From Chitinophagaceae bacterium (GTDB lineage: Bacteria > Bacteroidota > Bacteroidia > Chitinophagales > Chitinophagaceae): 20,957 nt of DNA. Of this stretch, positions 7,798-13,887 are shown piece after piece (position 1 is the stretch's first letter; each line of letters opens with the position of its first letter). The position numbers and the translations under genes are program-made. The stretch lies in the NCBI GenBank assembly GCA_021738605.1, contig JAIPBY010000010.1, positions 1-20,957 of the forward strand. The letters are read 5' to 3'. The notes under the pieces are model-generated. The model did no database searches and was not told where the DNA came from. It saw nothing but the letters and a program-made list of their open reading frames with translations.

Positions 7798-8082
7798 ATG
7801 TCTGACGCCATTTCCCTTGGAGAAGCACTTAAAAAATTCCTTGAAAAAAGCAGGATAAAAAATGATATTCAATCACTTCAGATTGAAGACCACTGGGAAA
7901 AAATTATGGGAGAAACCATTGCAAAATTTACTGATCGTGTTGAAATCAGGAATGGTACGCTGTTTATCTATACTGCCGTTGCCCCTTTAAAAAATGAGTT
8001 AATGTTCCAAAAAGAACTGATTGTTCAGCGGGTAAATGAAAGTATTGGAGAAAATCTTGTAAGGGAAGTTGTTGTATCCTGA
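7798..8082 (+). CDS. DUF721 / DciA-family protein
   Basis: The 94-residue protein matches the small DUF721 form: an N-terminal helix (SLGEALKKFLEKS), a central W-x-K-I-M-G segment (DHWEKIMGETIAKFTDRVEI) and a C-terminal KH-like half (GTLFIYTAVAPLKNELMFQKELIVQRVNE). DUF721 includes DciA, the ancestral factor that helps load the replicative helicase DnaB in bacteria lacking DnaC or DnaI. Whether this short, minimal-domain member has that activity is inferred from family membership. It starts 3 nt after the recF stop, a pairing consistent with replication and repair. It ends 3 nt before a convergent gene, leaving no room for a terminator. Confidence 0.85.
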   Translation: MSDAISLGEALKKFLEKSRIKNDIQSLQIEDHWEKIMGETIAKFTDRVEIRNGTLFIYTAVAPLKNELMFQKELIVQRVNESIGENLVREVVVS

Positions 8083-8085
8083 CAA

Positions 8086-8547
8086 TTAAAAAGCAATCCT
8101 TACTGCCAATCCACCCCAGCCATCAAACCCTGATCCATCCCCAAATTCAAAAGAAGGTTGCCAATCGAGTGAAAAATTCAATGGTGTCCCTGATAATTTG
8201 TAATCAAGTCCCAAAATACCATCCACTCCCAGCAAAGTACTTCCGTTGTAGTGCTTGGAATTGTAAAAACCAAGATGAGGTCCTCCTCCATAATACCATC
8301 TTAATCCCTTAGCACCATTGATGTCGTTGTGAAATTCATACAAGGCCGTCAACCTAAAGCCTTTGTTGAAAAAAGCAGCTTGACCTTCAACATAATTTCC
8401 TCCATTAACTCCTTTTTTCAATGTGATTGTCCCCGGATAAATCTTGACACCAATAGCAGTACGATAGCTATTAGAGTTGTCTTGCGAATAAGAGGTTTGT
8501 ACACAAAGGGCTGTGATAAAGAAAAGCAGGGTGAGTATATTTTTCAT
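8086..8547 (-). CDS. Small outer-membrane beta-barrel-like protein, function unknown
   Basis: I place the start at the ATG at 8547, giving 153 residues with a clean signal peptide MKNILTLLFFITALCVQTSY followed by SQ. An in-frame ATG 33 nt upstream (8580) would add 11 residues before the signal peptide and is less likely. The mature part has alternating hydrophobic and polar residues with many Gly and aromatic residues (LRWYYGGGPHLGFYN, LLGVDGILGLDYKL, FSLDWQPSFEFGDG) and ends in an aromatic AVRIAF. A terminal Phe is typical of outer-membrane barrels inserted by BamA. Length suggests a small barrel of about eight strands. It follows the BT_3928-like gene by about 51 nt. Confidence 0.75.
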   Translation of the reverse strand: MKNILTLLFFITALCVQTSYSQDNSNSYRTAIGVKIYPGTITLKKGVNGGNYVEGQAAFFNKGFRLTALYEFHNDINGAKGLRWYYGGGPHLGFYNSKHYNGSTLLGVDGILGLDYKLSGTPLNFSLDWQPSFEFGDGSGFDGWGGLAVRIAF

Positions 8548-8598
8548 GAATGCAAGTAAATGAAAACGATACTGATACAAACTTGAAATCTTCTAAAC

Positions 8599-9714
8599 TT
8601 ATCTTAAAATATCTGTTTTCGCATCTTTGAAATCTCCCCTGCCCCATTTGTCAAGAATTACTCCCTGTTGTATTTCAAAAAGTGTAGGGATCGACCTGGC
8701 AGCTGTTTTGATGGCAACCAGATCGCCCTTGTAAACAGGTATGTCGATTCCTGCAGTTTTTAGCATGATGAGGAGATTGTCTGCGTCAGATGATACCGCA
8801 AAAATTGGTCTTTCGTTTTTCTTCAATATTTCCGTTATCTCCTTAAAATCATAGATCCATTTGTTGTTATCGGTTTCAACCTTTTTGGTGAAAAGGATGT
8901 AGAGTTGACGGGGATCACTCAAAATGGCATCAGTAGTATCTGCACCTGTTGGTGAAATGATGACAAAATCTTTGATGGCTGGTTTTGCATTGCCTTCCCT
9001 GATGAGCTTATCGTATCTTCTTAAAAAAACATAGCTGCTGTCGTTGAAATCGGATGGAAAATGTTCGGCATCAAATTCAACTTCTTTTCCATCTTTCTGG
9101 TAGACAAAATTGATGACGGTGCTATCTGGAATGGCTCCTGCTGGGATCTGCATTTTCTCCTTGATGTCTATGCCCTTTTTGTAAGGAAGACAATCAACTA
9201 TTGGAAGGTGTTCAAGTACATAAAACTGGATCCAAAAGGAAAAAAAACTGATCAACAATAAGATGAAAACAGCCATAACAGGCTTGAGCAAAGATTTAAC
9301 CTGATCACGTTTGTACAACAGAAAACCAATCATCACAAATAGTACAAGATCTTTAATAAAAGACTGATTTGCAGTGAGTTTTATGCAGTCACCGAAACAG
9401 CCACATTCTTTGATTTTTCCAGAGAATACAGCATAACCAGTAAGGAAAGTGAAGAAAACGATTAGGATGAAAAGCAACCAACTGAAAAGGCGAAATTGCC
9501 AACCCAACAATACAGCAACACCGGCAATGATTTCAAATGCAATCATCAGGATTGAAAAAACAAGGGTATAATCATCCAGAAATCCCATCCCCAAAATCTC
9601 AAAAAACTCCTGCATTTTATAGCTCAATCCCTGTGGATCGTTGGCCTTGATCAATCCGCTGAAAATGAACAATCCGCCTACAATAATTCTGGTTAAACCC
9701 AATAAAAACCTCAT
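8599..9714 (-). CDS. BT_3928-like MauE/DoxX membrane protein with C-terminal thioredoxin-like domain
   Basis: I use the ATG at 9714 (371 residues, MRFLLGLTRIIVGGLF); the longer start at 9756 would overlap the end of the upstream DUF1599 gene and add a polar, unconserved extension. Residues 1-165 contain about five transmembrane helices with the DoxX/MauE-type signature LFIFSGLIKANDP at 15-27 and a cysteine cluster ECGCFGDC with C104, C106 and C110. The remaining 200 residues look like a periplasmic thioredoxin-like fold (LYILFTKK..., PIFAVSSDADNLL, IPTLFEIQQGVILDKWG) without a CxxC. MauE-type proteins take part in disulfide or quinone chemistry; the role here is unknown. It lies 10 nt after DUF1599, in one operon. 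Confidence 0.85.
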   Translation of the reverse strand: MRFLLGLTRIIVGGLFIFSGLIKANDPQGLSYKMQEFFEILGMGFLDDYTLVFSILMIAFEIIAGVAVLLGWQFRLFSWLLFILIVFFTFLTGYAVFSGKIKECGCFGDCIKLTANQSFIKDLVLFVMIGFLLYKRDQVKSLLKPVMAVFILLLISFFSFWIQFYVLEHLPIVDCLPYKKGIDIKEKMQIPAGAIPDSTVINFVYQKDGKEVEFDAEHFPSDFNDSSYVFLRRYDKLIREGNAKPAIKDFVIISPTGADTTDAILSDPRQLYILFTKKVETDNNKWIYDFKEITEILKKNERPIFAVSSDADNLLIMLKTAGIDIPVYKGDLVAIKTAARSIPTLFEIQQGVILDKWGRGDFKDAKTDILR

Positions 9715-9724
9715 GCGTAAAAAT

Positions 9725-10285
9725 TTATGATGAATGACCTGGTTTGGCTTCTCCAATGAGGATCAGTCCGAAAACTGCATAATTGATGATATCAACGAAA
9801 TTTGCATCTATTCCTTCACTGATGATGGTTTTACCGTCATTGGATAGAATCTGCCTGATGCGACTCAGTTTCATCAGAATTAGATCGATAAAACTTTCCT
9901 GGCTCATGTCTCTCCAGGCTTCTCCATAATCATGGTTTTTATCCAACATCGTGTCTCTGGAAAAGTTGATGTATTGATTGTAACGCTTTTCTACTTCATC
10001 TGGGTTCATTTCTTCCATTTCACTGTCTCCAATTGCCAGTTGAATTAGCCCAATTACCCCATAATTAACGATTCCCTTGAATTCTCCAGTAATGTCATCC
10101 CCTACTTTCTGGACTTTTTTTTCCTGAAGGGTTCTGACGCGCATGGCTTTGATAAAGATCTGGTCAGTGATGGAAATAATACGGAGACAGCGCCAAGAAG
10201 TACCATAATCACGGGTTTTCTTTATGAATATGTCTTTACAGCTGCTTACTGCGAGATCATATTGTGTATTGGTTGTTGCGCTCAT
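9725..10285 (-). CDS. DUF1599 domain protein with two tandem domain copies
   Basis: I use the ATG at 10285 (186 residues, MSATTNTQYDLAV); the longer frame to 10357 would have to read through the 10301-10324 hairpin. The protein is built from two similar halves of about 70 residues, roughly 16-85 and 110-179. The first has KTRDYGTSWR, then IKAMRVR, then E..GIVNYGVIGLIQLA. The second has KNHDYGEAWR, then LMKLSRIR, then DIINYAVFGLILIG. DUF1599 is an all-alpha family that I recall being linked to nucleotide modification or nucleotide hydrolysis, but the activity of this protein is not established. The invariant K-x2-DYG-x2-WR and NY residues are candidate ligand-binding sites. It is the first gene of the operon with the BT_3928-like protein and diverges from folP. 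Confidence 0.82.
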   Translation of the reverse strand: MSATTNTQYDLAVSSCKDIFIKKTRDYGTSWRCLRIISITDQIFIKAMRVRTLQEKKVQKVGDDITGEFKGIVNYGVIGLIQLAIGDSEMEEMNPDEVEKRYNQYINFSRDTMLDKNHDYGEAWRDMSQESFIDLILMKLSRIRQILSNDGKTIISEGIDANFVDIINYAVFGLILIGEAKPGHSS

Positions 10286-10300
10286 GCTTGAAATGGGATA

Positions 10301-10324
10301 AATACCCGAAACGGTTCGGGTATT
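10301..10324. repeat. Perfect 10-bp-arm inverted repeat between DUF1599 and folP
   Basis: AATACCCGAA (10301-10310) and TTCGGGTATT (10315-10324) are perfectly complementary around the 4-nt loop ACGG. The structure is 15 nt upstream of the DUF1599 start and 57 nt upstream of folP. Neither strand has a T-run after it, so it is not a rho-independent terminator. It could be an operator for divergent control or a 5'-UTR hairpin in the DUF1599 transcript. Confidence 0.7.
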
Positions 10325-10359
10325 ATGGTAAATTAGTTCATTTTTGCAGTTCTGCATGG

Positions 10360-10367
10360 CAAAAATA
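10360..10367 (-). promoter_or_regulatory. Predicted DUF1599 operon promoter (-7 element)
   Basis: The minus strand reads TATTTTTG, an exact TAnnTTTG match, 75 nt upstream of the DUF1599 ATG at 10285. Transcription from here would place the 10301-10324 hairpin inside a leader of about 65-70 nt. No convincing -33 element was confirmed, since the upstream DNA is the start of folP. Confidence 0.4.
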
Positions 10368-10381
10368 ACAAAGGAAACAAC

Positions 10382-11212
10382 ATGATTGAACTTAATTCAA
10401 AGGGACGCACCATAAAATCAAATAAGCCATTGGTCATGGGAGTCCTCAATTGTACAGAGGATTCATTTTATGAGGCCAGCAGAACAGCACATTACCCTGC
10501 CATTTGCAAGAGGATCGATGATCTGATCAGCAGTGGTGTTGATATCATTGATATAGGAGGAAAAAGTACCAAGCCGGGTAGTATGGATATTGCTGCAGCT
10601 GTGGAAATTGAAAGAATCAGCGCTGCCATTAAATACTTGGTCAATCATGAAAGCAGGATCTGGGGATCTATTGACACAACAAGTGCTGAAGTTGCCCAAT
10701 ATGCTGTTGAAAATGGCATTGATATTGTTAATGATGTCAGTGGTGGAAACATGGATCTGCAGATGATTCCAACAGTAGCAAAGCTAGCAGTTCCTTTCAT
10801 TTGTACCCATATGCAGGGTACCCCCACTACCATGCAGGATAATCCAGAATATGACAATGTAACGGATGATCTGGTAAGATTTTTCAAAGAGAAAATTGAA
10901 GCTTGTCAAAGTGCAGGCATCAAAGACATCATACTTGACCCCGGTTTTGGTTTCGGTAAAACCCTGGAACATAATTATGCATTGGTCAGACAATTTGAAA
11001 AAATTGTTGCGCTTGGCCATCCGGTTTTGGCAGGATTCTCCAGAAAATCCATGATCTACAAACTGCTTCAGATCACTCCAGATGAGGCCCTGAACGGAAC
11101 AACCGTATTGAATACCGTGGCTTTGATGAAGGGGGCCTCAATGCTAAGAGTTCACGATGCCAAGGAAGCGATTGAAACGGTAAAGATCATTGAACAAATC
11201 AAGAAGGCATAA
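10382..11212 (+). CDS. folP: Dihydropteroate synthase
   Basis: The enzyme condenses p-aminobenzoate with 6-hydroxymethyl-dihydropterin pyrophosphate to dihydropteroate and is the sulfonamide target. At 276 residues it is normal for the family. Visible TIM-barrel motifs are MGVLNCTEDSFYEASR (19-34), DIIDIGGKSTKPGS (55-68), CTHMQGTP, DIILDPGFGFGKTLEHN and VLAGFSRKSM. Two positions differ from the textbook sequence: the first loop reads NCTEDSF instead of NVTPDSF, and the second reads GGKSTKPG instead of GGESTRPG, with Lys for the phosphate-contacting Arg. The remaining pterin-binding Asp, Asn and Lys residues are present, so I expect an active enzyme. The ATG at 10382 fits the family N-terminus. 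A strong terminator follows immediately. Confidence 0.93.
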   Translation: MIELNSKGRTIKSNKPLVMGVLNCTEDSFYEASRTAHYPAICKRIDDLISSGVDIIDIGGKSTKPGSMDIAAAVEIERISAAIKYLVNHESRIWGSIDTTSAEVAQYAVENGIDIVNDVSGGNMDLQMIPTVAKLAVPFICTHMQGTPTTMQDNPEYDNVTDDLVRFFKEKIEACQSAGIKDIILDPGFGFGKTLEHNYALVRQFEKIVALGHPVLAGFSRKSMIYKLLQITPDEALNGTTVLNTVALMKGASMLRVHDAKEAIETVKIIEQIKKA

Positions 11213-11244
11213 AAAAAAGGAGCACTTCAAGTGCTCCTTTTTTT
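11213..11244. terminator. Bidirectional rho-independent terminator between folP and the FKBP gene
   Basis: AGGAGCAC (11218-11225) pairs with GTGCTCCT (11231-11238) around TTCAA, flanked by an A-run on the left and a T-run (to 11244) on the right. It therefore works for folP on the plus strand and for the FKBP gene, whose stop is at 11246-11248, on the minus strand. It fills the whole gap between the two convergent genes. Confidence 0.93.
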
Positions 11245-11245
11245 A

Positions 11246-12196
11246 TTAATTACCACCAGTCGGAGGTGGTGGAGGAGGCATTGTACCTTGTGGTGCTTTT
11301 GGCAGATCCTTCACTTCAACAACTTCGATATCAAAAATCAAATTTTGGTTGGGCTGGATGGCAGGAGGACTCCCCTGTGGGCCGTAAGCCATGCTGGAGG
11401 GAATGAACATTTTTCCTTTTCCACCTTTTTTGAATACAGTGATTCCCTCAAGCATTCCCTGAATGGCACCTTCCTGCTTTGCAACAAAAAAGAAAGTGTC
11501 CAAACCATGGGGTGAGAATTGTTTAGTGCTATCAATATTGGAATCAAAATACTTGCCCTCAAAGCTGTAGCCATTGTATTTTACACCAACCAACTGACCT
11601 GAATCAGCCTGCTTGCCTGTACCCTGCTGTTCAACTTGAACGTACACACTGTTGTTAACCTTATCCGCCTTGATGCTTTTCAAGGAAAGGTACTTTTCAA
11701 TGGCAGTCATTTCCTTTACCTTGTAACGATCAATTTCAGCCTTGTAATCATCAACAGCAAAATCACGAGATGCTTTGCCATCTTTGTTTTTGAACACAGA
11801 CAGGATCTTGATGGTCATTTGCTGTTTGTCCCCTTTTTTCATGTATGGAGGTACGCCATACTGTGAACCTTTTTGAAGGGTGTCAAAATACTGGTAACAA
11901 ACGGCACTGTCTCCAACCTTCATTTTGGTAAGGAATTCAGAGAAATCGTGGAATCTTCCTACGCTATCCACCTGATCATAAACAGGCATGAAATCATAAG
12001 AATTCATCACTGATGAGTCTTTGTACGTGAGTTTGTACTGGAATTTTACAAAATCACCATGTTCCAGTTTTTCACCAGAACCTTGATTGAAGATCTTGTA
12101 TTCAAGTCCTGACTTGGTTTTTTCAAACCCTACATTCTTACATGCGTTGAGCATGAGAATGGATAAGGCGCTGAGCAGCAGAGTTGTTTTTTTCAT
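11246..12196 (-). CDS. FKBP-type peptidyl-prolyl isomerase lipoprotein, two FKBP-like domains
   Basis: I use the ATG at 12196, giving 316 residues; a longer frame to 12256 would put 20 polar residues before the signal peptide. The N-terminus MKKTTLLLSALSILMLNAC is a lipoprotein signal with lipobox LNAC and C19 as the lipidated residue. The N-terminal half (about 27-130) resembles an FKBP domain (GLEYKIFNQGSGEKLEHGDFVKFQYKL... KMKVGDSAVCYQYF... KGDKQQMTIKIL) but lacks the usual active-site residues. The C-terminal half is a canonical FKBP: VKYNGYSFEGKYFDSN, AIQGMLEGITVFKKGGKGKMFIPSSMAYGPQG, LIFDIEVVEV. It ends in a proline-rich tail with six consecutive Pro. The product would fold proteins in the periplasm, tethered to a membrane. 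It starts 10 nt after nrnA and shares its transcript. Confidence 0.9.
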   Translation of the reverse strand: MKKTTLLLSALSILMLNACKNVGFEKTKSGLEYKIFNQGSGEKLEHGDFVKFQYKLTYKDSSVMNSYDFMPVYDQVDSVGRFHDFSEFLTKMKVGDSAVCYQYFDTLQKGSQYGVPPYMKKGDKQQMTIKILSVFKNKDGKASRDFAVDDYKAEIDRYKVKEMTAIEKYLSLKSIKADKVNNSVYVQVEQQGTGKQADSGQLVGVKYNGYSFEGKYFDSNIDSTKQFSPHGLDTFFFVAKQEGAIQGMLEGITVFKKGGKGKMFIPSSMAYGPQGSPPAIQPNQNLIFDIEVVEVKDLPKAPQGTMPPPPPPTGGN

Positions 12197-12206
12197 TTGA
12201 TTGTTG

Positions 12207-13211
12207 TTATTGTAAAGATGTAAATTCTTTGAGTGCTTGTTTGAATTGAATAACATTTTGCTCTAAGCTATCTATACTTCTACCACCCGATGCATTATAA
12301 TGACCTCCGCCTGAGAAATATTTTCTTGCAAACGTATTGCAATCAAATGTTTCCTTGCTCCTGAATGACCATTTTCTTTCTTCATCCCGATCAATCAACA
12401 ATGCTGCCATTTCAATTCCCTGAATAGACAAGGGATAATTCACCAGGCCTTCTGTATCTCCGGTTTTTATGTGAAACTTAAGGATATCTGCCTTGGGTAT
12501 GCAAATTAACGCAGTATTGTGTTCATAGAATACTTCCATTCTGTTGGATAGCACATGACCAATAAAACGCAACCTGTTTTCATGATAATTATCATAGGTA
12601 TGAGAATGGATCTTGGCATGTTCTATACCCTGGAGTTGAAGCTCCGCAACCATATAATGCACACTTGGTGTTGTAGATGCAAAACGGAAAGAACCAGTAT
12701 CAGCCATTACTCCTGCATAAAGGCAAGAAGCAATATCCTTATCAATCAGCTCCTTTTTACCAGATAAAACAATGAAATCATAGATCATTTCAGCGGTAGA
12801 GCTTTTTTTGATGTTGCTAACGCCAAAATCAAAACACTCTGTCTGGGGTTCCCTATGGTGGTCTATCAGCACTTTTTTACAGTCCAGGTTGGTCAAGACC
12901 TGTTCCATGTTTCTTGTTCTGCTGAAATGATTGTAATCGAGGCAGAACAACCATTTTGCATTGGATAAATATTCTTGTGATGGGTTTCCCTTGGATTCAA
13001 AATCAATAACATCGGAACATCCTGGCATCCATCTGAGAAAATCAGCCCAATTCGTTGGAGAAATCACTTTGACTGGGTATCCTTGTTTCTTAAAGAAATG
13101 GTATAAACCCAATGCAGAACCCATTGCATCCGGATCTGGCTTCTGGTGCATTGTAATAACAATTGGGTCAGAAAGTGACAATTGGTCAAAAACAGTGCTG
13201 ATTTCTTTCAT
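12207..13211 (-). CDS. nrnA: DHH-family phosphoesterase, NrnA-like oligoribonuclease/pAp phosphatase
   Basis: I use the ATG at 13211 (334 residues); the longer frame to 13250 would begin upstream of the predicted promoter. DHH motifs are complete: DPDAMGS at 26-32, FCLDYNH with D92, DHH at 117-119 and YAGVMADTGSFRF with D171. The C-terminal DHHA1 domain has the substrate-binding GGGH at 301-304. NrnA-type enzymes degrade nano-RNAs of 2-5 nt and dephosphorylate 3'-phosphoadenosine-5'-phosphate; assignment to NrnA rather than another DHH phosphoesterase rests on length and domain order. It is the first gene of the nrnA-FKBP operon and diverges from ndk. Confidence 0.88.
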   Translation of the reverse strand: MKEISTVFDQLSLSDPIVITMHQKPDPDAMGSALGLYHFFKKQGYPVKVISPTNWADFLRWMPGCSDVIDFESKGNPSQEYLSNAKWLFCLDYNHFSRTRNMEQVLTNLDCKKVLIDHHREPQTECFDFGVSNIKKSSTAEMIYDFIVLSGKKELIDKDIASCLYAGVMADTGSFRFASTTPSVHYMVAELQLQGIEHAKIHSHTYDNYHENRLRFIGHVLSNRMEVFYEHNTALICIPKADILKFHIKTGDTEGLVNYPLSIQGIEMAALLIDRDEERKWSFRSKETFDCNTFARKYFSGGGHYNASGGRSIDSLEQNVIQFKQALKEFTSLQ

Positions 13212-13220
13212 CTTGGATAG

Positions 13221-13250
13221 CAAATGTACAATCCTGAAGCTTAAAATCAA
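13221..13250 (-). promoter_or_regulatory. Predicted nrnA promoter (Bacteroidota type)
   Basis: On the minus strand TTG (13250-13248) is followed after 19 nt by TACATTTG (13228-13221), matching both -33 and -7 elements with good spacing. The expected transcription start is near 13214-13217, only 3-6 nt before the nrnA ATG at 13211, so the mRNA would be almost leaderless. Confidence 0.7.
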
Positions 13251-13261
13251 TAAACCTTTTC

Positions 13262-13292
13262 TTGGGGCTTGGCTCAGCTTGGTTTACCTTTG
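13262..13292 (+). promoter_or_regulatory. Predicted ndk promoter (Bacteroidota type)
   Basis: TTG (13262-13264) is followed after 20 nt by TACCTTTG (13285-13292), an exact TAnnTTTG match. Transcription would begin near 13296-13299, giving a short leader of about 14-17 nt before the ndk ATG at 13313. It is the mirror image of the nrnA promoter 57 bp away. Confidence 0.72.
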
Positions 13293-13312
13293 CTATCCAA
13301 AAACAAGAGAAT

Positions 13313-13729
13313 ATGACCAACAAGACGTTTACAATGATCAAGCCTGATGCATTTGCAGCTGGCAACGCAGGTGCCATCCTTAAACACATCGAAGGTGCCG
13401 GTTTTAAAATCAAGGCAATGAAACTCTTAAAACTTACTCCAGAAAAAGCAGGAGAATTTTATGCAGTTCACAGTGAAAGGCCATTTTACGGAGAATTGGT
13501 AGATTTTATGAGCAGCGGCCCCATCGTTGCTGCTATTCTTGAAAAGGAAAATGCGGTTGCAGATTTCAGAACCCTGATTGGGGCTACCAACCCAGCCAAT
13601 GCAGAAGAGGGTACCATCCGCAAGATCTATGCCAAGTCTGTTGGTGAGAATGCCGTTCATGGAAGCGATAGTGATGAAAATGCAGCCATTGAAGGAAGTT
13701 TCTTCTTTTCAGCCTTTGAAAAGATCTGA
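13313..13729 (+). CDS. ndk: Nucleoside diphosphate kinase
   Basis: Ndk transfers the gamma phosphate of ATP to other nucleoside diphosphates through a phosphohistidine. I use the ATG at 13313 (138 residues, MTNKTFTMIKPDAF), which is the usual length; a longer in-frame start at 13262 lies inside the promoter. The phosphorylated residue is H116 in NAVHGSDSDENA, and K10, Y50, R86 and N113 of the nucleotide site are present. Context: divergent from nrnA, followed by its own terminator at 13749-13778, so it is monocistronic. Confidence 0.97.
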   Translation: MTNKTFTMIKPDAFAAGNAGAILKHIEGAGFKIKAMKLLKLTPEKAGEFYAVHSERPFYGELVDFMSSGPIVAAILEKENAVADFRTLIGATNPANAEEGTIRKIYAKSVGENAVHGSDSDENAAIEGSFFFSAFEKI

Positions 13730-13748
13730 TATTGCTAACATCTAATCT

Positions 13749-13778
13749 AAAAGGGTGACATGATGGTCGCCCTTTTTT
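13749..13778 (+). terminator. Rho-independent terminator of ndk
   Basis: AAAAGGGTGAC (13749-13759) pairs with GTCGCCCTTTT (13766-13776) through 11 bp including one U-G pair, around the loop ATGATG, and is followed by further T. It begins 20 nt after the ndk stop. Confidence 0.9.
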
Positions 13779-13863
13779 ATGGCTACTACCCTTCCCCTCT
13801 TCATTCTAAAAGAGAATCAGAGAAAAATATAAATTCCAGAACTTTCGATACAAGTCCACGTTA

Positions 13864-13871
13864 TATATTTG
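13864..13871 (+). promoter_or_regulatory. Predicted ubiD-like gene promoter (-7 element)
   Basis: TATATTTG matches TAnnTTTG exactly, 16 nt before the ATG at 13888. The best upstream element is TTTCG near 13843-13847, one base from a -33 TTTG, at 16-18 nt. The rest of 13779-13863 shows no gene or strong repeat. Confidence 0.55.
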
Positions 13872-13887
13872 TAAAATTATCATTCCC

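Larger units (their letters stand above)
13213..13300. repeat. 12-bp inverted repeat bracketing divergent nrnA and ndk promoters
   Basis: TTGGATAGCAAA (13213-13224) and TTTGCTATCCAA (13289-13300) are perfect reverse complements, 64 bp apart. Each arm starts with the TTTG of a -7 element and runs through the predicted start of transcription, so both divergent transcripts would begin with nearly the same sequence. This could be a shared operator or shared initial-transcript sequence. Confidence 0.7.

Noticed and set aside
3739..10285. A DNA-modification or anti-phage system formed by the EVE protein and DUF1599.
   Set aside because: The two genes are over 5 kb apart in separate operons among housekeeping genes, and no methyltransferase, nuclease or other defence gene is present.
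10286..10357. N-terminal extension of DUF1599 to an ATG at 10357.
   Set aside because: It would translate through the 10-bp-arm hairpin and begin close to or at the predicted promoter; the ATG at 10285 gives a cleaner N-terminus.
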